Shown here piece after piece: positions 37,955 through 44,264 of a stretch of 46,113 nt of DNA. Source of the stretch: Desulfotignum sp032250905 (GTDB lineage: Bacteria; Desulfobacterota; Desulfobacteria; Desulfobacterales; Desulfobacteraceae). Numbering within the stretch: position 1 is the stretch's first letter; every line of letters starts with the position of its first letter. The notes beneath the pieces are model-generated. The model saw only the letters and a program-made list of their open reading frames with translations. It did no database searches and was not told where the DNA came from. The position numbers were made by a program, and so were the translations under genes. The DNA lies in contig JAVVEQ010000029.1 in the NCBI GenBank assembly GCA_032250905.1, positions 1-46,113 on the forward strand, written 5' to 3'.

Positions 37955-38336
37955 TGTCCTGGAACTCCAGAAAACGGCGGATAAATCCGGCTTCGATGCG
38001 GGCGGATGATGTACGCATGTTTTTTTCCCTTTGTTTTTGTTTCAAAAAGTCATTTTCCACGGTGTCTTTCAAAGATGCCAGATCAGTGTCTTTCACTGCC
38101 CTGCGCGTGGAAATGAAAACGGTATCCCCTTTTTTGACCAGCACCCCTTCCATAACAGCCATGTGCTGCTCTTTGCCATCTTCATCATGAAAACTCAATA
38201 TGCCCGATGCCAGTGCGGTCACAAAATCCACATGCCGGGGAAACAGGCCAAAAGACCCGTTCACCCCTTCCGCAGTGATTTTCTGAACCTGGATGTCCAA
38301 AAAAACATGGGTGGGAAGCATCACCTTGAGCTTCAT
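37947..38336 (-). CDS. atpC: N-type ATPase epsilon subunit
   Basis: 129 aa: an N-terminal beta-sandwich (LKVMLPTHVFLDIQVQKITAEG..GSFGLFPRHVDFVTALASG) and a short C-terminal helical hairpin (DTDLASLKDTVENDFLKQKQ). It binds the gamma stalk and regulates rotation. The motif GxFGLxPxHxD is a good family marker. ATGA overlap with atpD (4 nt) indicates coupled translation. Epsilon as second gene directly after beta is typical of the N-ATPase order. Confidence 0.92.
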   Translation of the reverse strand: MKLKVMLPTHVFLDIQVQKITAEGVNGSFGLFPRHVDFVTALASGILSFHDEDGKEQHMAVMEGVLVKKGDTVFISTRRAVKDTDLASLKDTVENDFLKQKQREKNMRTSSARIEAGFIRRFLEFQDNA

Positions 38337-39724
38337 GATGATTTGGCCTCATCAATACTGCCGATCATATAAAGGGCCTGTTCAGACCGGTCTGAAAATT
38401 TATCATCCAGAATCTGCCGGCATCCTTCCAGGGCATCTTCAATACTGACGGACCGGCCTTCATAACCGGTAAACTGTTCGGTCACAAAAAACGGCTGGGT
38501 CAGAAACCTTTCCAGGCGCCTGGCCCGGTGAACGGTCTGGCGGTCTTCTCTGGAAAGCTCTTCAATGCCCAGCATGGAAATAATATCTTTGAGATTCTCA
38601 TATTCAGCCAGATTTTTTCGAATTTCACCGGCAATGCGGTAGTGTTCTTCACCCACAATATCAGGGGTCAGCATGCTGGAGTTGGACTGAAGCGGATCAA
38701 CCGCCGGATACAGCCCTTCCCCCGCTTTTTTCCGGGACAGGACAATACTTGAAGACAGGTGACCAAATGTGTGAACTGCGGCAGGGTCTGTAAAATCATC
38801 CGCAGGTACATATACCGCCTGCACTGAGGTGATGGACCCGGTGGTGGAGTTGGTGATCCTTTCCTCCAGCTGGGCCAGTTCGGTGCCCAGGGTGGGCTGG
38901 TAGCCCAGTCGTGACGGCAGCCGCCCCAACAGACCTGAAACCTCCATCCCTGCCTGGATAAAACGGAAAATATTGTCTATGAGCAAAAAAACATCCTGGT
39001 TGAGATCATCCCTGAAATATTCCGCCATGGTCAGTGCGGAATGGCCCACCCGAAAACGTGCCCCCGGGGGTTCATTCATCTGTCCGAACACCATGATGGT
39101 CTTGTCCAGTACGCCTGCCTCCTGCATCTCATGGTACAGTTCCTCACCTTCACGGCACCGTTCCCCAATCCCGCAGAACAGGCTTACGCCCTCATGAATG
39201 CCCACCATATTGTGAATCATCTCCATGATCAGAACGGTTTTTCCAACACCGGCACCGCCGAACAGTCCGCTTTTGCCGCCCTGTTCCAGGGGGGAAAGAA
39301 TATCAATCACCTTGATGCCGGTTTCAAAAATCCGGGTGGATACCCGCTGTTTGTCCATTGACGGTGGAGCGCCATGAATGGTGCGGTAGGTTGCATCTTC
39401 TACCGGGGGCTTCTTATCAATGGGTTCTCCAAACACATTCAGGGCCCTGCCCAGCAATGATTTTGCCACAGGCACCTCAAGGTGTCGCCCGGAATCCCGG
39501 ATGTCCGATCCCAAAGCAAGTCCCTGGGTACTGGTCAGGGCAATACCGCGGATGGTCTGATCATCAAGGTGCAGAATGACTTCAATCTGTATTGTATCTT
39601 CTCTGCCACAGATCAGCATATTGTGCAGTGGGGGAACAACATCTGAAAACCGTGCATCCACCACATTCCCCCTGATTGAGATGACTGTCCCTGTACTTGC
39701 GTTAGATGTTGTATCTGAAACCAT
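38333..39724 (-). CDS. atpD: N-type ATPase beta subunit
   Basis: 463 aa, the catalytic subunit. Walker A is GGAGVGKT (156-163), followed by GIGERCREGEELYHEM with the catalytic glutamate, QMNEPPGARFRV, LLIDNIFRFIQAGMEVSGLLGRLPSRLGYQPTL and VYVPADDFTDPA. The N-terminal barrel begins GTVISIRGNVVDARF. Beta as the first gene marks the N-ATPase arrangement (atpDCQRBEFAG) and differs from the housekeeping order. N-ATPases are thought to act mainly as ATP-driven ion pumps. About 90 nt upstream separate it from the next gene; the operon promoter should lie there or further up. Confidence 0.95.
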   Translation of the reverse strand: MVSDTTSNASTGTVISIRGNVVDARFSDVVPPLHNMLICGREDTIQIEVILHLDDQTIRGIALTSTQGLALGSDIRDSGRHLEVPVAKSLLGRALNVFGEPIDKKPPVEDATYRTIHGAPPSMDKQRVSTRIFETGIKVIDILSPLEQGGKSGLFGGAGVGKTVLIMEMIHNMVGIHEGVSLFCGIGERCREGEELYHEMQEAGVLDKTIMVFGQMNEPPGARFRVGHSALTMAEYFRDDLNQDVFLLIDNIFRFIQAGMEVSGLLGRLPSRLGYQPTLGTELAQLEERITNSTTGSITSVQAVYVPADDFTDPAAVHTFGHLSSSIVLSRKKAGEGLYPAVDPLQSNSSMLTPDIVGEEHYRIAGEIRKNLAEYENLKDIISMLGIEELSREDRQTVHRARRLERFLTQPFFVTEQFTGYEGRSVSIEDALEGCRQILDDKFSDRSEQALYMIGSIDEAKSS

Positions 39725-39814
39725 TTTTTTCCAGTATTTCCCCTGTCAATTAATCAGATCATCCTGAGAAGTTTGAGCCGGTTATGGCAGTTCGGTGCTT
39801 TTTGTCTGAGGAAA

Positions 39815-40048
39815 TCAGCATTTTTCCATATATTCAATATCTGCAATATCTGCTTCCATGATTCTGTTTTCATCTTCAGGAACTGTGTTTGTGACATCCA
39901 TTAAAAACTTCTCCGGATCCGTACTGGAAGGAACCGGTATACCGACAAATGCGGATGGAATATCTTTCATCTTTACTTTATATGTATTTCCGATTTGCCG
40001 GTTCATTGTAATGATTTCATTAATCTGGTCTCTTTGTTCCGTTGCCAT
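39815..40048 (-). CDS. Conserved-looking 77-aa protein, function unknown
   Basis: 77 aa from the ATG at 40048, with AAAGGA 6 nt upstream; the frame is open further upstream but that part overlaps the endonuclease-family gene and looks meaningless. The protein is acidic and soluble, beginning MATEQRDQINEIITMNRQIG and ending in an acidic tail (EDENRIMEADIADIEYMEKC). A central KVKMKDIPSAFVGIPVPSS segment is distinctive. I do not recognise a family. It lies between the N-ATPase operon and the EEP gene, all on the minus strand, so it might be co-transcribed with either. Confidence 0.6.
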   Translation of the reverse strand: MATEQRDQINEIITMNRQIGNTYKVKMKDIPSAFVGIPVPSSTDPEKFLMDVTNTVPEDENRIMEADIADIEYMEKC

Positions 40049-40086
40049 GGCAATTCCTTTTTTTTGCTGTTTTTTTAAAAAAACGA

Positions 40087-40129
40087 TATCCTGTAAACCC
40101 GCAGGATACAATACAGGGATTCCTGTATT
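40087..40129. promoter_or_regulatory. Two adjacent perfect inverted repeats
   Basis: TATCCTG (40087-40093) pairs with CAGGATA (40102-40108), 8-nt loop. Immediately after, AATACAGG (40110-40117) pairs with CCTGTATT (40122-40129), 4-nt loop. Both lie in the 124-nt gap between the EEP gene and the 77-aa gene. They may be a bipartite operator or terminator hairpins. Read on the minus strand a T-rich run follows (complement of the A-run near 40076-40083), so termination after the EEP gene is plausible. Confidence 0.5.
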
Positions 40130-40172
40130 ATCCCCTTGCGAAATATGCAGACACCCCCGGCCCGTGGATAAA

Positions 40173-40934
40173 TCATCTGAGAACAATCTCAGCATACAGC
40201 GGCAGGTGATCTGATACCATGCGGCTTTCAAAGTCCATGGGCACACGTACAACCTTTGGGAACAAATGGTGAGAAATAAAGATGTGATCAATGCGCCTGA
40301 CCGGAAACCAGGAAGCAAATGTGCCTCTTGGATACTGCCTTGCTTTATACACTTTCTGTATATCATAAAGATGTTTTGCCAGGGTTTTATAAACAAAGGA
40401 TCCGGGTCCGGCATTAAAATCTCCACACAAGACCAGGGGATTGGTCGGATGAATCCCGTTGCAGATCCACTGGTTGCTCACCAGGGCAGCTGCCTGAAGT
40501 TTCCGATCTCTGGACCGCAGACCCAGGTGGGTGTTCAATACCTTCACACTTCCTAAAGGCGTTTTCATCTGTGCCATCATCACCCCCCGTTTTTCTATAG
40601 GTCTGGCAGCAGAAACAGCCGGCAGATAGCCGCAGTTCAAATCAACCGCAGGAAAACGGCTCAAAATGGCCAGGCCATATCTGCTGCCCCCGGGAATTTC
40701 CTTGAGGGTAAAAAAATTGTGGGACATGCCCAGACGATCAGCAATATAGGCCGCCTGGTTCACATAACCGGAACGTTCATGACCGACATCCACTTCCTGA
40801 AGTGCGACAATATCCGCTTGAAAACCCAGAATTTTTTTTGCAGTCCTCTCTGGATTGTATCTTCGGTCCATGTTGCGGCAGGAATGAATGTTATAGCTGA
40901 GTATCTTCAGGCACCTCATAGGATACAAATCCAT
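40173..40934 (-). CDS. Endonuclease/exonuclease/phosphatase (EEP) family hydrolase
   Basis: 253 aa. The EEP fold is shown by ILSYNIHSC (Asn), ADIVALQEVD (metal-binding Glu), LNTHLGL (His), LVLCGDFNAG (Asp/Asn pair), RRIDHIFIS, and the terminal VSDHLPL (Asp-His). These metal-dependent hydrolases cut DNA, phospholipid head groups or inositol phosphates. In many bacteria such genes sit beside phospholipase-D-type enzymes, none of which is visible here. The start could instead be the ATG 15 nt downstream (MRCLKIL). It begins 3 nt after the stop of the upstream remnant. Confidence 0.9.
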   Translation of the reverse strand: MDLYPMRCLKILSYNIHSCRNMDRRYNPERTAKKILGFQADIVALQEVDVGHERSGYVNQAAYIADRLGMSHNFFTLKEIPGGSRYGLAILSRFPAVDLNCGYLPAVSAARPIEKRGVMMAQMKTPLGSVKVLNTHLGLRSRDRKLQAAALVSNQWICNGIHPTNPLVLCGDFNAGPGSFVYKTLAKHLYDIQKVYKARQYPRGTFASWFPVRRIDHIFISHHLFPKVVRVPMDFESRMVSDHLPLYAEIVLR

Positions 40935-40937
40935 GTT

Positions 40938-41207
40938 TTATCCATCATTGCCGGCGTTGCTGCGATAGTCCTGTATCCGCTGCCTGAGGTCAAGGGGACG
41001 AAGATACCTCACTTTTGTGTTCAGGTTTCCGGGCAGTAATACGATTCCGCAGGTTTCTTCTTTGCCGGGACCTCCATGGGCACCGCCTTCAATATTGAAT
41101 GACAGGGGCATGTCCATGGGATCCCATCCGGAAATGACAATATCCCCGGCATCAGGATGGCGCAAACCGATGCCAGATCCCGGGCGGTATATGTCTGATG
41201 TGCTGAA
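40938..41207 (-). pseudogene. 3' remnant of an alkaline-phosphatase-superfamily gene
   Basis: The open frame has no ATG and no ribosome-binding site. It encodes SDIYRPGSGIGLRHPDAGDI, VISGWDPMDMPLSFNIEGGA, and then HGGPGKEETCGIVLLP. The GAHxGPGxEET segment with a metal-type histidine resembles the C-terminal end of alkaline-phosphatase / type I phosphodiesterase-like proteins, where the last metal ligand lies. The upstream five-sixths of such a gene is absent: an in-frame stop lies at 41208. It directly precedes the EEP gene, so an original two-gene unit may have been truncated. Family assignment is from pattern memory and moderate only. Confidence 0.5.
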
Positions 41208-41438
41208 TTATACCTTATCGTCTGCGACAGAAAATGCATGATTGCATGCATATGGTTATAAATTATCATGTATTTTCAAACCCTTTCTCTGCTTCCTGGC
41301 ATGTCTCTGAAAAAATGCGGTGTCCCGGCAGGATACATACCCTGTATCTTTCAAATGGGTAAAACCCCCCATTTACCCGGCGGGCGCCTGCAGCGTAAAG
41401 TAATAACAACCATTCATAATGGACGGAGGAAATTTTCC

Positions 41439-42533
41439 ATGAAGAAAAACAACCGCTTAAGGTATGTGATCCTGGCTATCATTCTGTTCCTGGGCCTTTT
41501 GTGGTCATTGGTTTCAGCATCCCAGCAGGAAAACAGCTACCCCAACTCGCGCTTTGTCGCATATCCCCATTGGCTCAAGGCCCACATGGATGACACCGAT
41601 CTGGTCATTGCAGATGTAAGAACCGATGATCATTTTGACGGGGCACTGATCCCCGGTGCCATCCGGCTTCCCTGGTCTGCGTTCCAGTTTAATGATATCG
41701 GCAATGATGTGGCATCGACTTTCATCGGTATTGCCCAGGCCCAGGAGATCCTTGGCCGCCACGGCATTACCCCGAAAGATACCATCGTTCTCTACGACTC
41801 GGTGGAACGGGACGGCGGCGCCACCGCTTCTTATGTTTTCTGGGTTCTGGATATCCTGGGACACGAAAACAAAAAAATTCTCGTACGCGGCATCGACGGA
41901 TGGAAAGATGCCGGGTACGACCTGGTCACCTCGCCGGGTGAAACAAAACCCCTGCTTTATCAGGCGCCCGCAGAACACATACAAAAGCACCAGCTGATTA
42001 CCGGTGAATTTGTGTACAAGCAGCTCGGCGATTTCTGTTACCAGATCATCGATGTGCGATCAAAAGAGGAATATATGGGTGAAAAGGGTACCAAAGGCCT
42101 TGACGGAACCCCGTTGAAACTGGGGCATATCCCTACAGCTGTCAACATCAACTATCAGGATGCATGGAAAGATATGGACACAAAGGCGCTTAAACCCTAT
42201 GCACAGCTTCAGACCCTTTACGCAGGCCTGGATGCATCCAAAGCAGTGATTGTTTACTGTAATTCAGGCAGGCGCAGTTCCTTTTCCTACTTCATCCTCC
42301 GTTTGATGGGATTTGACAGGGTGTATACCTATGAACCGTCATGGAAAGAGTGGGGAAATCCGGACAATTTTTTTCCGGTTGAAACCAGGGAAAACAGATT
42401 GGCAGGCAGCATGCTGCCCACTCCTTCAACAGCCACCCAGACCGTTTCAAGCCGGAAATCTGCGGGAAAAACATCAGAAGACCGTTCGGGTTCAGGTAAA
42501 CCTGAAGGCGGCTATATTTCATGCGGGGGCTGA
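41439..42533 (+). CDS. Exported tandem-domain rhodanese (sulfurtransferase)
   Basis: 364 aa from the ATG at 41439, with GGAGG about 10 nt upstream; the earlier part of the frame is leader. A signal or anchor helix lies at 8-27. Rhodanese domain 1 (about 40-165) keeps the fold (VIADVRTDDHFDGALIPGAI) but has D120 where the catalytic cysteine would be (LYDSVERDG). Domain 2 (about 185-315) has active C274 in VYCNSGRRSS. A serine/glycine-rich tail ends GGYISCGG, placing a second cysteine (C362) near the end. It should move sulfane sulfur in the periplasm. It is followed by the YeeE pair, suggesting a shared sulfur-transport role. Confidence 0.9.
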   Translation: MKKNNRLRYVILAIILFLGLLWSLVSASQQENSYPNSRFVAYPHWLKAHMDDTDLVIADVRTDDHFDGALIPGAIRLPWSAFQFNDIGNDVASTFIGIAQAQEILGRHGITPKDTIVLYDSVERDGGATASYVFWVLDILGHENKKILVRGIDGWKDAGYDLVTSPGETKPLLYQAPAEHIQKHQLITGEFVYKQLGDFCYQIIDVRSKEEYMGEKGTKGLDGTPLKLGHIPTAVNINYQDAWKDMDTKALKPYAQLQTLYAGLDASKAVIVYCNSGRRSSFSYFILRLMGFDRVYTYEPSWKEWGNPDNFFPVETRENRLAGSMLPTPSTATQTVSSRKSAGKTSEDRSGSGKPEGGYISCGG

Positions 42534-42535
42534 TC

Positions 42536-43062
42536 ATGGATAAAAAAAACATCTCTTCCCCTATTGGCACTGGCTTCCGGCCGCATTTGCTTTGGCAGGT
42601 ATCATTGTTTTTGTTTTTGCGACATTCGGGCCCCCGGCCTCTTCCAGTGGTTTTGTCAGCTTAATGAAAGGGGTTTTTCAGGCGGTTGCCCCGGAGTATG
42701 TTGAAAACAAGACCCATTATGTCATGATGCCTGACACCGGTTCGTGGCTATTTGCCTTTGTTCTGGGCATGGCCATCGGTGGTTTTGTCGCCGGCCGCAC
42801 AGGCGGAATACCGGTAAGGGATATCCCGGAAATATGGGAAAAGCGGTTTGGAAACAGCCGGATCAAACGATTTGCAGCCACCTTTGCCGGTGGATTCATC
42901 ATTCTTTTTGCCTCCAGACTGGCAGGCGGCTGTACCTTGGGGCTGTTTATTTCCGGATCCACACAACTGGCTGTCAGCGGGTTGTATTTCGGGGTACTTA
43001 TCTTTGCCGTTGCCATGGTCACTGCCCGTTTTGTATACGGAAGCACTGGAAAGGAGGAATAA
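42536..43062 (+). CDS. YeeE/YedE-family transporter, first half, with frameshift at codons 3-5
   Basis: The ATG at 42536 (3-nt gap after the rhodanese stop, GGGGG upstream) begins MDKKN and then runs in the wrong frame. Shifting -1 after the A8C run gives HLFPYWHWLPAAFALAGIIV, a good first membrane helix, and continues to the stop at 43062. The only in-frame start without a shift (TTG 42592) would cut that helix. The product has about four helices. The conserved cysteine lies in ASRLAGGCTLGLFISGSTQLA, the YeeE/YedE (DUF395) signature. The family imports thiosulfate or related sulfur species. The stop overlaps the next ATG (TAATG). Confidence 0.7.
42544..42550 (+). other. A_AAA_AAC slippery heptamer
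   Basis: In the frame of the ATG at 42536 the run reads A-AAA-AAC, the classical -1 ribosomal slippery heptamer. It sits in an 8-A tract. A -1 shift here, or one extra A in the transcript, joins the start codon to the long YeeE frame. A sequencing or real one-base deletion in the homopolymer would look the same. Confidence 0.6.
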
Positions 43063-43613
43063 TGGGCTCAGAAATATGGCTGGGGTTATTCTCCGGCATT
43101 GCCTTTGGATTTGTGATCCAGCGCGTCGGCGCAACCAACGCAAATATTATGGCCAGAGCACACCTGATGATCTCAGGGGATATTCCCAAATTCATGCTCA
43201 TGGCGGTTATCCTGTCAGCCGTTGGGCTTTTGGGACTTGAAACCGCCGGTGTGGCCAATACCCGGGTGCTGCCCACCAGCCTGGTGGCCACGGGAGTAGC
43301 AGGCATTTTGTTCGGTATCGGCTGGGGATTTTGCGGATACTGCCCAGGAACCACCTGGGCTGCCGCAGGAGAGGGACGGATGGATGCGGTGTTTGCCCTG
43401 ATCGGAGGACTGGCAGGTGCAGCGGTTTTTGCCCATCTGCATGAATTTCTGATACCATTGCTGTACGATCCATTCAATGTGGGCCAGATCACCCTTGTGG
43501 ACTGGACAGGCAGCCAGCCCGCTGCAGTTATTCTGCTGATTTTTATATTTGGCCTGTGCATCGGCGCCATCCATTTTTTATGGAAGGAAAAAAATGGCGG
43601 CCAGACACCATAG
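43062..43613 (+). CDS. YeeE/YedE-family transporter, second half
   Basis: 183 aa from the ATG at 43062 (AAGGAGG upstream, TAATG overlap with the first half). A longer frame reaching upstream into the first gene is rejected. Four or five membrane helices are expected. The signature GWGFCGYCPGTTWAAAGEGR holds two cysteines, the thiol relay motif of this family, and complements the cysteine in the first half. Together the two genes make a full-length YeeE-like channel, which in single-chain members moves thiosulfate. The upstream rhodanese could hand over or receive sulfur. Confidence 0.9.
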   Translation: MGSEIWLGLFSGIAFGFVIQRVGATNANIMARAHLMISGDIPKFMLMAVILSAVGLLGLETAGVANTRVLPTSLVATGVAGILFGIGWGFCGYCPGTTWAAAGEGRMDAVFALIGGLAGAAVFAHLHEFLIPLLYDPFNVGQITLVDWTGSQPAAVILLIFIFGLCIGAIHFLWKEKNGGQTP

Positions 43614-44241
43614 TATATCTGTCCTCTTTCTGGCATCCCTTGTTTCAGTCACCATCCTCTGTTCGGGATGTCCCGGCCCGAAGAAAGATAAGGGAACAAA
43701 ACTGAAAATACCCAGAGGATATGTGGCCCGGCTGGATATACAGATAGCCGACCGGTTGCTGGGATTCGGTCCCTTTGTGGGATATTACTTCAAGCCGGTA
43801 AACCCAGATGACCTGACCCGGCTTTCTTTTGTCTGCTATAATGAAGATTCTTTTTACACCCATGATCTGCCGGAAAACACGTTTTTGTTTGAAGGAGATG
43901 CGGTGTTGACCCAGCTCACGGACACGGGGTTTCATCTGCCCTCAGATGACCGGATCAACCCGGTATTTTTTGAGGATGCCCCTCAAAAATGGCTGAATGA
44001 GCGCCCCCGGCCCCGGGGTGAATACCTTCATTTTCATTCCTGTTATGATGCATTGGGTCCTGTATTGGCAGGATATTGGATCCGGCATAAAGGCACCGCC
44101 TCCTTTACCTATGACATGGGCGGCCGCATAGGTCCGGACAGCCCCCTTTACCACGAGGTCCATCCTGGTATTGACAAACAGTTTGCAAAAATTATGGAAT
44201 TTGATGCAGGCCCTGCCCCCAGACACAGTTCAAAACACTAA
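43594..44241 (+). CDS. Putative lipoprotein, function unknown
   Basis: 215 aa from the ATG at 43594, with AAGGA upstream, overlapping the YeeE second half by 20 nt. The signal peptide ends at a lipobox-like LCSGC (C26, or C23). The mature part is soluble with no recognised domain. Noticeable segments are GFGPFVGYYFKPVNPDDLTRL, GEYLHFHSCYDALGPVLAGYW and a histidine-bearing end. The HFHSC motif could bind metal, which would fit the copper pump that follows, but that is conjecture. It is probably co-transcribed with the rhodanese/YeeE genes. Confidence 0.75.
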   Translation: MAARHHSISVLFLASLVSVTILCSGCPGPKKDKGTKLKIPRGYVARLDIQIADRLLGFGPFVGYYFKPVNPDDLTRLSFVCYNEDSFYTHDLPENTFLFEGDAVLTQLTDTGFHLPSDDRINPVFFEDAPQKWLNERPRPRGEYLHFHSCYDALGPVLAGYWIRHKGTASFTYDMGGRIGPDSPLYHEVHPGIDKQFAKIMEFDAGPAPRHSSKH

Positions 44242-44264
44242 CCGCACCCGGAAAGGCTGATACC

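Noticed and set aside
40049..40426. N-terminal extension of the 77-aa gene to 203 aa
   Set aside because: It overlaps the EEP gene and the inverted repeats, is unlike a protein, and the ATG at 40048 has a good ribosome-binding site.
42744..43613. 289-aa ORF extending the second YeeE half upstream
   Set aside because: The added part overlaps the first YeeE half in another frame and is not membrane-like; AAGGAGG and TAATG fix the start at 43062.
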